Shown here in pieces: positions 36,097 to 45,427 of a stretch of 51,506 bases of DNA. The stretch is from Acidobacteriota bacterium (GTDB lineage Bacteria; Acidobacteriota; Terriglobia; Bryobacterales; Bryobacteraceae). The position numbers and the translations under genes are program-made. The DNA is taken from positions 247 through 51,752 of the forward strand of contig JAFDVS010000066.1 of assembly GCA_018268935.1 (NCBI GenBank). The letters are read 5' to 3'. Position 1 is the stretch's first letter, and each line of letters begins with the position of its first letter. The notes beneath the pieces are model-generated. The model was not told where the DNA came from and did no database searches. It saw nothing but the letters and a program-made list of their open reading frames with translations.

Positions 36097-38401
36097 AGAG
36101 AAACTCGCTCAAATTGAATAGCAGCAGACACAGCTTGTGCAGACTGTTCCGCTGCAAATACGCCAACGCTTTTCCGCGCTCTTCGCTCGAAGGCGCGCGA
36201 CCCAAAGCCAGCCAGAACGCCCGCTCCACCTGCGCTTCAGGCGCACCCGCATCCTTCCGCAATCGCGCCGCGAACTGCTCCGCCTGCTGATGAAAAAACT
36301 CGCCATTCATCATCGCCAGCGATTGCGGAGCCACCGTCGACGCCTCCCGCCGCGGGCACGACGCCGTGCTGTCCGGAGCATCAAACGTTTCCATCATCGG
36401 GCTCCGGAACGATCGCTTCACGAAGTGATACACACTTCGCCGGTCATATTCCGCCGGATCCGTAGTGATCGGCCACTGCAACGGATCGCGCATCCCGTCG
36501 CGCTCATCCGCCGCCAGAGGAGCCACCACCGGCGCCCCAAACATCTTCGTATTCAACACGCCGGACACCGCGAGAATCGAATCGCGAATCGCCTCCGCTT
36601 CCAACCGCCGCCGGTTCATCCGCCAGAAATACCGATTGTCCGGATCCTTCGCCAGATTCGCCTCCACCCCATCGCTCGCAAAGCGGTAGGTCTCACTCAT
36701 CATGATCCGCTTGTGCATCGCTTTCACACTCCAGTTCGATGCCACAAATTCCGCCGCCAGCCAATCGAGCAACTCCGGATGCGATGGCGCTTCGCCCTGC
36801 CGCCCCAGATCATTCGGCGTCCCTGCAATACCCCGGCCGAAATGTCCTTGCCAGATGCGATTCACCATCACCCGAGCCGTCAACGGATGCTCCGGCGATG
36901 TCAACCACTCCGCCAGCGCCTTGCGCCGTTGCGGGATGAACAGATTGTGATCCGGCTCCGCGATCTCCGGCGCAGGCCCCAACGATGCCGGAAACCCCGG
37001 CCGCACCTTCTCCAGCTTCTGCTGAAAATCGCCCCGAGCCAGTACGTACGTATCCGGCACGGGCTCGGTATGCATCAGCAAATTCGCCTTCGCCACCTGC
37101 ACCGGAGCCTTGATATACGCATCGCCAATTTGCCGCAGCAGGCTTTCCCGCTCATCGCGTTCAGCCGGCGTCAGCGGCTCTTTCCGGGCCCGCGCCGCCG
37201 CCTCCAATCGCATCAGCTTCGCCTTCAATTGCTCCGCAATCACCCACCGTGTCTGATGCCGCGTGAACTCGTAAATCCCCATCCGGCTCACGATCGGAAC
37301 CTCGCGGTCTTCGCTCCCCGCAAACACCGCCGACAGTCGGTAGAAGTCCTTCTGCGTGATCGGATCGAACTTGTGATCGTGGCAGCGCGCGCAGTTGAAC
37401 GTCAGCCCGAGAAAAGCAGCAGCGGTTGTCTCCACAGCCTCAGCCTGCCATTCCGCCCTGTATTGATCGCCAAAGAACGTGTCCTCTACCGGCAACGCGC
37501 CCAGCGTATACAACCCCGTCGCAATCCGCTTCTCCAGATTCGCCAGCTTCGATTTCGGAATCTCGTAGCTGCCGTTCAAATCCAGGTTGTCCGGCCAGAT
37601 CTCATCCCCAGCGATCTGCTCCTGAACAAAAACGTTGTACGGCTTGTCTTCGTTGAACGAACGAATCACATAGTCGCGATAGCGCCAAGCATTGGCGAAA
37701 TACACATCCGTCTCAAACCCGCCCGTATCCGCATAGCGCACCACATCCAACCAGTGCCGTCCCCAACGCTCGCCGTAGCGTGGCGAAGCCAGCAGCCGGT
37801 CCACCAGCTTTTCATACGCCTCTGGCGCATTGTCATTCGCGAAAGCCTGAATCTCTTCCGGCGAAGGTGGCAGCCCGTGCAAATCAATCGTCGCACGCCG
37901 GATCAACGCCGCACGCGAGGCAGGCTTCGACGCCGTCAACCCCTCCTTGCGCAGCCGCTCCCATACAAAGTGATCCACCGGATTCGGCTTCACCGGCGCG
38001 GCAATTGCCGGCCGTGCGACACGCCGGAAGCTCCACCAATTCGGAACCGCAGCCGCAGAGCTTACTCCGGTCCACTTCGCCCCTTCCGCAATCCACTGCC
38101 GCAGCGTCTCCACATCGGCAGCGCTCAACGCATCCTTCCCCGGAGGCATCTTCAACTCGCCTTCCTTCCGCACCGCCTTCAGCAGCAAGCTCGCGTCAGG
38201 CTTCCCCACCACCACTGCCGGCCCGCGTCCGCCGCCTTTCGCCAGCGCATCGGCCGAACGCAAATCGAGCCCCGCCATCTTCGCCGCGCCATGACACGAT
38301 ACGCACTTCGCCTCCAAAATCTTCCGTGCCGACACCTCCACCGGATCAGCCGCAAACAGAGCAGCCGCGTGACAGAACAGCAACGCGTGGGAAAGAAGCA
38401 T
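36086..38401 (-). CDS. Planctomycete-type cytochrome c / DUF1549-DUF1553 protein
   Basis: This 771-residue exported protein has a signal peptide (LLSHALLFCHAAALFAA). A PSCyt1 cytochrome domain contains heme motif CVSCH (33-37) and KMPPGK. A DUF1549 domain follows (about 140-345, including YGERWGRHWLDVVRYADTGG), with a second CxxCH in NCARCHDHKFDP. A DUF1553 domain (about 500-745) contains MVNRIWQGHFGRGI and ends with NLSEFLYVD. The set is thought to act in polymer breakdown linked to electron transfer, but the chemistry is not established. The ATG at 38401 is chosen for the signal peptide; TATACT lies 12 bases upstream. Confidence 0.92.
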   Translation of the reverse strand: MLLSHALLFCHAAALFAADPVEVSARKILEAKCVSCHGAAKMAGLDLRSADALAKGGGRGPAVVVGKPDASLLLKAVRKEGELKMPPGKDALSAADVETLRQWIAEGAKWTGVSSAAAVPNWWSFRRVARPAIAAPVKPNPVDHFVWERLRKEGLTASKPASRAALIRRATIDLHGLPPSPEEIQAFANDNAPEAYEKLVDRLLASPRYGERWGRHWLDVVRYADTGGFETDVYFANAWRYRDYVIRSFNEDKPYNVFVQEQIAGDEIWPDNLDLNGSYEIPKSKLANLEKRIATGLYTLGALPVEDTFFGDQYRAEWQAEAVETTAAAFLGLTFNCARCHDHKFDPITQKDFYRLSAVFAGSEDREVPIVSRMGIYEFTRHQTRWVIAEQLKAKLMRLEAAARARKEPLTPAERDERESLLRQIGDAYIKAPVQVAKANLLMHTEPVPDTYVLARGDFQQKLEKVRPGFPASLGPAPEIAEPDHNLFIPQRRKALAEWLTSPEHPLTARVMVNRIWQGHFGRGIAGTPNDLGRQGEAPSHPELLDWLAAEFVASNWSVKAMHKRIMMSETYRFASDGVEANLAKDPDNRYFWRMNRRRLEAEAIRDSILAVSGVLNTKMFGAPVVAPLAADERDGMRDPLQWPITTDPAEYDRRSVYHFVKRSFRSPMMETFDAPDSTASCPRREASTVAPQSLAMMNGEFFHQQAEQFAARLRKDAGAPEAQVERAFWLALGRAPSSEERGKALAYLQRNSLHKLCLLLFNLSEFLYVD

Positions 38402-38439
38402 CCTGTGGAGGCCAGTATATAATGCCACTCCGCGCGCCG

Positions 38440-39849
38440 CTATGGCCTCGCGTTTCCGATCGCATACAGTGCCCCATGCGTGCGTAGATAGATCCGCCCA
38501 TCCACCACCGCGGGCGTCGCGTAGATGTCCTCCCCAAAATCGTTCACCGCCAGAATCTCCCACTGCGGCTCCGCCTTCAGCACCACCACCTTGCCATTCT
38601 CGCTTGCGATATACACCTTCCCATCCGCGCCCACCGGCGACGAATAGTATCCCTCCAGCGCCCCCGTCAATCGCCCTTGCTTGTACACTTCCCCCGATGC
38701 CGGATTCACCGTCGTGAAAATCCCGCCCGTCCGCACCAGAAACAGCGTGTTCGCATAGAGCAGCGGCACCGGCACATCCGGCAGCGATTTGTCATAGCGC
38801 CACAACACATTCGATCCCGTTACATCCCCGCGTCCGCCCAGTTTCACCGCCATCAGCGAATTGCGAGCCGCCCGCCGCGCCCGATAAAAACTCCAATCCC
38901 GCGCATCCATGAACCCATCGTGATCCAGATCAATCGCCTGCCAACTCCCCGAATGCTTCAACTCAGCCGGTATCTCTTCCTGCGACAGCTTCCCGTCCTT
39001 GTTCGCATCGGCCACCCGGATGACATCCTCAAACGGAGGCAGATCCTTCTGCTGCCCCGCATCCCCACCTGGAGCCCAACCATTGAAATACAGCGTGTCC
39101 CCATGAATAATCGGAGGCGACTTCGGCTGCCACGTCAGCCCGCGCAGCCACCACAGCTTCTTCCCTGTCTCCAGCGAATACGAAACCATCTGGTACGCCC
39201 CCGGCATGATCACTTCGCCCTCGCCCTTCGCCGGTAGATAGACAGCGGGCGTCGAAAACGAATGCGTGAAATCCGACCGGTCTGCCTTCCACAACACCTT
39301 GCCGCTGTCCTTCTCCACGGCCATCAGAAACGCCTTCGTATCCTGATCACAGGCCAGTATCAGTTTCCTTTGAGCCAGCACCGGCGACGCACCCATGCCA
39401 TGCAGATTGGAGAACGGGCCCAGCGGCATCCGCCACCGCTCCTTGCCTTCCAGCGTGTACGAAATCAACCCAAAGTCGCTGAAAAACACATACAGATTCG
39501 TCCCGTCGCTCACCGGAGTCGGCGACGCCGGATGATTCAACTTGTGCCGGCTCTCGCTCCGCTCCTGTTTCAGCGCCGCCCGCCACAGCATCCGCCCCGA
39601 ATCACGGTCGAGGCAAAATGTTTCCAGCGTCTCATTCGCCGACGCCGTCAAACAGATCCGCTTCCCCACAATCACCGGCGACGATTTGCCTTCCGGCACC
39701 GCAGTCTTCCACACCACTCCCTTCGACGGAGAAAACTCTACCGGCAGATTCCGGTCGTTCGCGACGCCGAGCCCGTCGAGCCCGCGAAACCGCATCCAAT
39801 CCGCGGCCCCTGCCGCCATGCTCATCAGCACCAGAAGGAAGTAACGCAC
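38440..39849 (-). CDS. Exported PQQ-like beta-propeller with inserted EF-hand pair
   Basis: This 469-residue protein starts at a GTG (39849), giving a signal peptide (VRYFLLVLMSMAAGAA). Residues about 18-270 and 335-469 are PQQ/WD-like propeller blades (repeated W/G-rich units such as SGKVLWKAD and SGEVYKQG). Between them sit two EF-hand calcium loops: DANKDGKLSQEE (281-292) and DLDHDGFMDARD (307-318). The GTG is favoured because TAGGAT lies seven bases upstream and the signal peptide begins there. It precedes the cytochrome/DUF1549 gene by 38 bases on the same strand. Role inferred: a secreted calcium-sensing or calcium-stabilised sugar or alcohol-binding propeller. Confidence 0.85.
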   Translation of the reverse strand: MRYFLLVLMSMAAGAADWMRFRGLDGLGVANDRNLPVEFSPSKGVVWKTAVPEGKSSPVIVGKRICLTASANETLETFCLDRDSGRMLWRAALKQERSESRHKLNHPASPTPVSDGTNLYVFFSDFGLISYTLEGKERWRMPLGPFSNLHGMGASPVLAQRKLILACDQDTKAFLMAVEKDSGKVLWKADRSDFTHSFSTPAVYLPAKGEGEVIMPGAYQMVSYSLETGKKLWWLRGLTWQPKSPPIIHGDTLYFNGWAPGGDAGQQKDLPPFEDVIRVADANKDGKLSQEEIPAELKHSGSWQAIDLDHDGFMDARDWSFYRARRAARNSLMAVKLGGRGDVTGSNVLWRYDKSLPDVPVPLLYANTLFLVRTGGIFTTVNPASGEVYKQGRLTGALEGYYSSPVGADGKVYIASENGKVVVLKAEPQWEILAVNDFGEDIYATPAVVDGRIYLRTHGALYAIGNARP

Positions 39850-39856
39850 GAGAGCT

Positions 39857-39887
39857 ATCCTATCGCACGTCCTCACGCGTGTATCGT
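39857..39887. promoter_or_regulatory. Divergent -10 elements of propeller and DinB genes
   Basis: On the minus strand TAGGAT (39862-39857) lies seven bases before the GTG at 39849. On the plus strand TATCGT (39882-39887) lies seven bases before the ATG at 39895. The plus-strand spacer GGAAAGT could alternatively serve as a ribosome-binding site. Confidence 0.35.
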
Positions 39888-39894
39888 GGAAAGT

Positions 39895-40335
39895 ATGAGT
39901 CTGGGTTCGGATTTCCGTGCAGCCATCGATCATGCCCACCGCGCGCTCCTCGCGATGGACGGGCAACTGGCGCAACAGCCCTTCCGCGACGGAGGCTGGC
40001 GCCGCGTCGAATTGCTTGGCCACATGATTGATTCCTGCCTCTACAATCACGTCCGCTTCCTCACCGCCGCCAACACCGGCGCACTCGCCGTCACCCGTTA
40101 CGACCAGACCGGCAGCGTGCGCCTGCACGATTACGCCAGCCTCGATTGGGAAGAAGTCCTCGACTACTGGTGCATTCACAATGAACTGCTGACCCGCGCA
40201 GTGGAACGAATTCCCGAAGCGTCGCACTCCATCGAATGCCGCCTCGAAGACGGTGAGGTCATGCGCCTAGACGAACTCATCCGCGATTACCTCCGCCACA
40301 CCCAACATCACATCGCCCAACTCACCGCCAGCTAA
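39895..40335 (+). CDS. DinB-family protein
   Basis: This 146-residue protein lacks a signal peptide. It has the DinB four-helix bundle with candidate metal ligands: a His in ELLGHMID (about 42), and the C-terminal DYLRHTQHHIAQL. It fits the short DinB_2/YfiT-like class. The ATG at 39895 fits where homology begins; the frame is open upstream through the propeller gene and is rejected. It is followed after two bases by the DUF488 gene and then by the DegT-type enzyme, forming a three-gene operon. Confidence 0.83.
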   Translation: MSLGSDFRAAIDHAHRALLAMDGQLAQQPFRDGGWRRVELLGHMIDSCLYNHVRFLTAANTGALAVTRYDQTGSVRLHDYASLDWEEVLDYWCIHNELLTRAVERIPEASHSIECRLEDGEVMRLDELIRDYLRHTQHHIAQLTAS

Positions 40336-40337
40336 CG

Positions 40338-40934
40338 ATGCCCGCCGCCTACACCATCGGGCACTCCACCCATCCCATCGAGCATTTCCTCGCGCTACTG
40401 AACACTCATCAAATCGCAGCCATCGCCGACGTTCGCTCCGCGCCCTTCAGCCGCCGCCATCCCCAATTCACCCGCTCCAACCTGGAACGATCTCTACACA
40501 CCGCCGGCATCGCCTATCACTTCTTCGGGCGCGAACTCGGCGCTCGATCGGAAGATCCCTCCTGCTACGTAAACGGCAAGGTGCAGTATGAGAGAATCGC
40601 CGAAACCGCGCTCTTCCAGCAAGGCCTCGCACGCCTCATCGCACTCCTCCCCGGCGCGACACCCCTCGCCATACTCTGCGCGGAAAAAGACCCGCTGCAG
40701 TGTCACCGCACGATACTTGTCGCGCGTCACCTCAACGGCGTCGTCCATATCCACGCAGATGCATCCCTCGAAACACATCCGCATCTGATGCAGCGCCTCA
40801 TCACCCAACTCCGCCTCCCGCCCGAAGACATGTTCCGCACCGCGGCCGACGTGCTCGATGACGCCTACCGCATCCAGGGCAACCGCATCGCCTACACCCG
40901 CACCACTGCCAACGGCGATATCATGAACCCATGA
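40338..40934 (+). CDS. DUF488-family protein
   Basis: This 198-residue cytosolic protein carries the DUF488 signature: YTIGHSTHPIEHFLALL (5-21), DVRSAPFSRRHPQF (31-44), and the late LCAEKDPLQCHR (112-123), whose cysteines and histidine suggest a catalytic or metal-binding site. Function is unknown. It is coupled to the next gene by ATGA (40931-40934) and lies two bases after the DinB gene. Confidence 0.92.
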   Translation: MPAAYTIGHSTHPIEHFLALLNTHQIAAIADVRSAPFSRRHPQFTRSNLERSLHTAGIAYHFFGRELGARSEDPSCYVNGKVQYERIAETALFQQGLARLIALLPGATPLAILCAEKDPLQCHRTILVARHLNGVVHIHADASLETHPHLMQRLITQLRLPPEDMFRTAADVLDDAYRIQGNRIAYTRTTANGDIMNP

Positions 40935-42199
40935 ACAGGCGTCAATTCCTCGGTACAGCCAGCGCCGCGGCTGCACTTCCTGCCTCCGCCAATCCAGTGG
41001 ACAAACCCGCCCTGCTCGGCGGCACGCCCATGAAACTCACCGGCACACGCCAGTGGCCCGTCTTCGATCAAACCGAAGAGCAGGCCATGATCGGAGTCCT
41101 TCGCAGCGGCAAATGGTATCGCGGCAGCGGCCAGATGGTCCGCAAGTTCGAAGAACAGTACGCTGCGCTCACCGGCGCCAAACATTGCCTCGCCGTCGCC
41201 AACGGCACCAGCGCCCTGCTCGCCTCCATCTCCGCGCTCGGCATCGACGCGGGAGACGAAGTGATCATGCCGCCCTACACCTTCGTCGCCACCCTCAACG
41301 TCATCCTCGAAAAACACGCACTGCCCATCTTCTGCGACACCGACCGCGCCTCGTTCCAGATGGACGCAAAAAAACTCGAATCGAAGATCACGGACCGAAC
41401 CAAGCTCATCATGCCCGTCCACATGGGCGGAGCCTCCGTCGATCTCGACTCTATCCTCGCCACCGGCAAGAAACACAATGTGCCCGTCCTCGAAGATGCC
41501 TGCCAGGCCCACCTCGGCGAATGGCGCAACCGCAAGGTCGGCACCTACGGCGTCGCCGGCTGCTTCAGTTTCCAGGCTTCGAAGAATCTCAATTCCGGTG
41601 AAGGCGGAGCCGTCCTCTTCAACGACGAAGCCTTCATGGAAGCGACGCGCGCCTTCCACTCCAACCAGGCGAACTCGCAGAGCCTCAACCTCCGCATCAC
41701 CGAATTCCAGGCCGCGCTGCTGATGGCCCAGATGACGCGCCTCGAGACGCAATCGAAGACTCGCGAGCAGAACGCGGCCTACCTCACCAAGATGCTGAAC
41801 GAAGTGCAAGGCATCGCACCGGCGAAGCTCTATCCCGGCTGCACCCGCAACGCCTGGCATCTGTACATGTTCCGTTACGACAAGCAGCACTTCGCCAACA
41901 TGCCGCGCGAAAAGTTCCTCAAAGCGCTCGCGGCCGAGGGCGTCCCTGCTAGCGGCGGCTACAATCCGCTCAACAAGCAGCCGCTGCTCAAGCGCATCTT
42001 CGCTACCCGCGGCTACCGCCGCATCTTCTCCGACGCCGAACTGAAGCGTTGGGAAGAGCGCAATCATTGCCCCGAAAACGACAAGCTCTGCGAAGAAGCC
42101 GTATGGCTCACCCAGCCCACGCTCCTCGGTCCCCGCTCCGACATGGAAGTCATCGCCGGAGCCATCCGCAAAATCCAGCGCCACGCGGCATCGCTCTAG
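40931..42199 (+). CDS. Tat-signal DegT/DnrJ/EryC1-type PLP enzyme
   Basis: This 422-residue protein begins with a twin-arginine signal (NRRQFLGTASAAAALPASA, 2-20). The rest is a full DegT/StrS aminotransferase: GTPMKLTGTRQWPVF, FVATLNVILEKHA, the PLP-binding Asp189 in VLEDACQAHLG, and Schiff-base Lys218 in SFQASKNLNSGEGG. Known members make amino sugars (or AHBA) in the cytosol. An exported holoenzyme carrying PLP is plausible, because Tat exports folded cofactor proteins. The sugar substrate is unknown. It overlaps the DUF488 gene by four bases. Confidence 0.9.
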   Translation: MNRRQFLGTASAAAALPASANPVDKPALLGGTPMKLTGTRQWPVFDQTEEQAMIGVLRSGKWYRGSGQMVRKFEEQYAALTGAKHCLAVANGTSALLASISALGIDAGDEVIMPPYTFVATLNVILEKHALPIFCDTDRASFQMDAKKLESKITDRTKLIMPVHMGGASVDLDSILATGKKHNVPVLEDACQAHLGEWRNRKVGTYGVAGCFSFQASKNLNSGEGGAVLFNDEAFMEATRAFHSNQANSQSLNLRITEFQAALLMAQMTRLETQSKTREQNAAYLTKMLNEVQGIAPAKLYPGCTRNAWHLYMFRYDKQHFANMPREKFLKALAAEGVPASGGYNPLNKQPLLKRIFATRGYRRIFSDAELKRWEERNHCPENDKLCEEAVWLTQPTLLGPRSDMEVIAGAIRKIQRHAASL

Positions 42200-42333
42200 C
42201 GGCTCAATCACTCACACCGCAGCGCCACATCATTCGCAACGCGTATCGCAAATCGGCCACCAGATTCTGGAGCAGCATACAGTACGCCTTCCCCCCTTAG
42301 ACGGAATCTGAGATACTGCGGTTCGCAGGGAAA
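42200..42333 (+). promoter_or_regulatory. Intergenic promoter region
   Basis: This gap after the DegT-type gene has no coding sequence. GATACT (42311-42316) is a -10 candidate, and AGGGAAA just before the ATG at 42334 is a ribosome-binding site, giving a short leader of about ten bases or more. No clear -35 or hairpin is seen. Confidence 0.3.
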
Positions 42334-44016
42334 ATGCGCTTTCTAGCACTTTTCATTTGTTACGGCGTAGCCTCCGCGCAGATCGCCAACCTCACCACCA
42401 ACGCCGATGGCAGCACCGTCTGGTTCGACACGCCACTCCCCCGCAAAACCATCGATGAACCCGAGCAAGGCCGCATCTATCGCCTTGACGCGGCCGGCCT
42501 CCAACTCATCGCCTCAACCCCGCGTCGGGACCCGTCCCTTCCGTCCGGCCTCGTACCTCTCCCGCCCAACACCTATTTCACCAATTACTTCGATCTCCAC
42601 GCGCCGCAAAGCGGCCGCGACACCCTGCTCTACCAAGGCCGCGCGATTTGTTTCCGCTGCACTCCCGCGGGCACGTCCCTCACAATCCGCTACACACTGA
42701 CCAACACCAACGGCATCCTTCGCACCGGCATGGGAGAAGCACGCCTCAGCCGCAATGGCCGCTACATCCTCGCCTCTTCCGGCTTCCCGTACGAGTCCTA
42801 CATTGTCGATACAGAGGATCCAAACGCTATACCCGCCACTGCCACTACATCAACCGCCCCGGCCGCCGGCTCGCGCATCATCGCCGACAACGGAACCGCT
42901 GTCCTTCCCGGCTTCAACGGAGTCACACTCCAACTGCTCACCCCAGCCAAACGAACCGAAGTCCGCATTCCATCCGCCAGCGATTACGCCTGGTTCTACG
43001 AACCCTCCATCGACGCCTCCGGCAAGGCAGTTCTTTATACCCTCCGCGGAATACCAGGTCCAATCACCCTTCGCATCTTCCGTCTCGATGACCGCCGCGA
43101 TACGCACGTTCACACTTGCCAGCCACGCTGTGAGAGCACATCCATCAACGCTGACGGCGACACCGTCTACTTCCTCGAAAACCAGCAACTCACCCGCGCC
43201 GATGCCGCCACCGCCCAATCCCGCCGCCTCACCAACGAACCTCATGGCGTCCTCAGATACACCGCCTCCGATGATGGCAAGGTCGCGTGGTACGTCAACG
43301 GCATGGGTCAGCTCCGCCGCCTCGACACCGCATCCGGCGGCGCCGAAACATACATCGAAAGCACCCCGGCTCTCACAAACACGGGCGCCCTCACACTCAC
43401 CCCCGGAAGCCTGGCCACACTCACCGGAGAAGGCCTCAGCAGCGCTGCCGCCCAGGCGCAACATCTGCCGCTCCCCACTCAACTCGCCAATACCACCGTC
43501 TCCGTCAACGGAATCCCATCCCCCATCCATTCCATCAGCCCGACGAGCATCACCATCCAAACCCCATGGAACGCGCCCGCCGCGCCACTCGAAGTGAAAC
43601 TCGAAACCACTTCCAACTCCCCATTCCGCGCCACTGCCCGCGCCACCTTCCCCGCCGAAGCCATCGCACCCGCCTTCCTCCCGCTGCAACCCGGCATCTA
43701 CGCCATTCATGAGACCTTCGACGCCCTCGTCACCTCCGACAATCCCGCCCGGCCCGGCGAGTACATTCATCTATACGCCACAGGGCTAGGTCCCGTCACC
43801 CTTCCCGTGGAAACCGGCGCAGCATCTCCGCTCAACGCCACACTCCGAAACACCATCAACTGCACAACACCAATTGTCTTCGCCGGGCTCGCCCCCACAC
43901 TGGTCGGCATTTACCAGATCACAGTGCGCGTGGCGGCCTCGGATCGTGGCGAAGGGTTCCTCACCTGCCAGGTCGCCAGCAAATCCGCCTTCGCAGCCTT
44001 CCCCATATTGCGTTGA
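42334..44016 (+). CDS. Exported beta-propeller protein with TIGR03437-type C-terminal domain
   Basis: This 560-residue protein has a signal peptide (MRFLALFICYGVASA). The N-terminal two-thirds looks like TolB/WD40-type blades (for example SPEARLSRNGRYILASS-like repeats, and ASDDGKVAWYVNGMGQLRRLD). Residues about 345-560 match the Solibacter C-terminal domain: NTGALTLTPGSLATLTGEGL, TTVSVNGIPSPI, IQTPWN, and PARPGEYIHLYATGLGPVT. That domain is a known lineage marker, without a defined role, possibly surface or export related. It is followed by a sulfatase after 28 bases, likely in one transcript. Confidence 0.85.
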   Translation: MRFLALFICYGVASAQIANLTTNADGSTVWFDTPLPRKTIDEPEQGRIYRLDAAGLQLIASTPRRDPSLPSGLVPLPPNTYFTNYFDLHAPQSGRDTLLYQGRAICFRCTPAGTSLTIRYTLTNTNGILRTGMGEARLSRNGRYILASSGFPYESYIVDTEDPNAIPATATTSTAPAAGSRIIADNGTAVLPGFNGVTLQLLTPAKRTEVRIPSASDYAWFYEPSIDASGKAVLYTLRGIPGPITLRIFRLDDRRDTHVHTCQPRCESTSINADGDTVYFLENQQLTRADAATAQSRRLTNEPHGVLRYTASDDGKVAWYVNGMGQLRRLDTASGGAETYIESTPALTNTGALTLTPGSLATLTGEGLSSAAAQAQHLPLPTQLANTTVSVNGIPSPIHSISPTSITIQTPWNAPAAPLEVKLETTSNSPFRATARATFPAEAIAPAFLPLQPGIYAIHETFDALVTSDNPARPGEYIHLYATGLGPVTLPVETGAASPLNATLRNTINCTTPIVFAGLAPTLVGIYQITVRVAASDRGEGFLTCQVASKSAFAAFPILR

Positions 44017-44044
44017 CCCCGCCCCCAAAGAGAAACTGTAGAGC

Positions 44045-45427
44045 ATGCAACGCCGCACCTTCCTCGGCACCCTGGCCGCGCTCGCCACTCCCGCCCGTGC
44101 GCAATCCCCGATGAACGTCATCATCATCGTCGCCGACGATCTCGGCTGGTCCGATCTCGCCTGCTACGGAGCCGATCTCCACGAGACACCCAACCTCGAC
44201 AAACTCGCCACCGAAGGTGTCCGCTTCACCGACGCGCATTCCGCCGCGCCCATCTGTTCGCCTACGCGCGCCTCCATCATGACCGGCAAACACCCGGCCC
44301 GCCTCAAAATGACCATCTGGCACGAAGGCGCACTCCGCCAGCCTGGCAACAACACCAAGCTCATCCCTGCCGTCTCCCGCCCCAATCTCCCGCTCGAAGA
44401 AATCACTCTCGGCGAAATCTTCCACGACCGCGGCTACCTCACGGCGGCCATCGGCAAGTGGCACCTCGGCGATGCCGGCCACTACCCCGAAACCCAAGGC
44501 TTCGACATCAACATCGGCGGCACCCACTGGGGCGCGCCCGACACCTACTTCTACCCCTATCGCGGCAACAAGCATCACGGCAACGAAACCCGCTACGTCC
44601 CCCGTCTCGATGGCGGCAAGCCCGGCGAATACCTCACAGACCGCCTCACCGATGAAGCCCTCAAAGTCATTGACCGCGCCGGTTCTCAGCCCTTCTTCCT
44701 CTACCTCGCTCACCACGCCCCGCACACGCCCATCGAAGCCAAGAAGGATCTCGTCGATTACTACACCAAAAAGCTGAAGCCCGGCATGCGCCACCAAAAC
44801 CCCGTGATGGCCGCCATGATTCACAGCCTCGACGAAAGCGTCGGCCGCGTCGTGAAGCACCTTGAAACCCGCAAGCTCACCGACCGCACAGCCATCTTCT
44901 TCATCTCCGACAACGGCGGCTACATCGGCCGCTTTGACAATCGCCAGGTCACCAACAACGCCCCCATCCGTTCCGGCAAAGGCTCCCTCTACGAAGGAGG
45001 CATCCGCGTCCCCTTGATCGCAAGAGTCCCCGGCATGGCCAAAGGCAAGACCTGCGCTTTCCCCGTCGTTTCCACAGATTTATTCGCCACTGTCCAGGAA
45101 GTCGCCGGCGCCCCCGGTAAGAACAACGACGGGCTCAGCCTCGTCCCACTCCTCCGCGATCCCTCATCGAAGCTCCCTCGCACGGAACTCTTCTTCCACT
45201 ATCCGCACTACTACGCCACCACATCACCGGTGAGTGCGATTCGTTCCGGCTACTGGAAGCTGCTCAAATACTACGAGGACGGCCACACCGAGTTGTATCA
45301 ACTCGACACCGACATGGTGGAATCGAAAGACCAGGCGCAATCGCAACCCGAGCTAGCCCGCAAACTCGAAGCCCGCCTCGATGCCTGGCTCAAAGAAGTC
45401 GACGCCAACATGCCGAAGCAACGTTAG
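44045..45427 (+). CDS. Tat-exported sulfatase
   Basis: This 460-residue arylsulfatase-like enzyme has a Tat-type signal (QRRTFLGTLAALATPARA). The sulfatase signature CSPTRASIMTG puts Cys71 in the position that is converted to formylglycine. The metal site VADDLGWSD (29-37), K138/H140 in GKWHLG, HHAPHTP (His pair) and SDNGG complete the active site. All catalytic residues are present. It removes sulfate from glycans or small esters outside the cell. The maturase gene is not in the window. Its TAG overlaps the Uma2 stop (TTAG, 45424-45427). Confidence 0.94.
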   Translation: MQRRTFLGTLAALATPARAQSPMNVIIIVADDLGWSDLACYGADLHETPNLDKLATEGVRFTDAHSAAPICSPTRASIMTGKHPARLKMTIWHEGALRQPGNNTKLIPAVSRPNLPLEEITLGEIFHDRGYLTAAIGKWHLGDAGHYPETQGFDINIGGTHWGAPDTYFYPYRGNKHHGNETRYVPRLDGGKPGEYLTDRLTDEALKVIDRAGSQPFFLYLAHHAPHTPIEAKKDLVDYYTKKLKPGMRHQNPVMAAMIHSLDESVGRVVKHLETRKLTDRTAIFFISDNGGYIGRFDNRQVTNNAPIRSGKGSLYEGGIRVPLIARVPGMAKGKTCAFPVVSTDLFATVQEVAGAPGKNNDGLSLVPLLRDPSSKLPRTELFFHYPHYYATTSPVSAIRSGYWKLLKYYEDGHTELYQLDTDMVESKDQAQSQPELARKLEARLDAWLKEVDANMPKQR

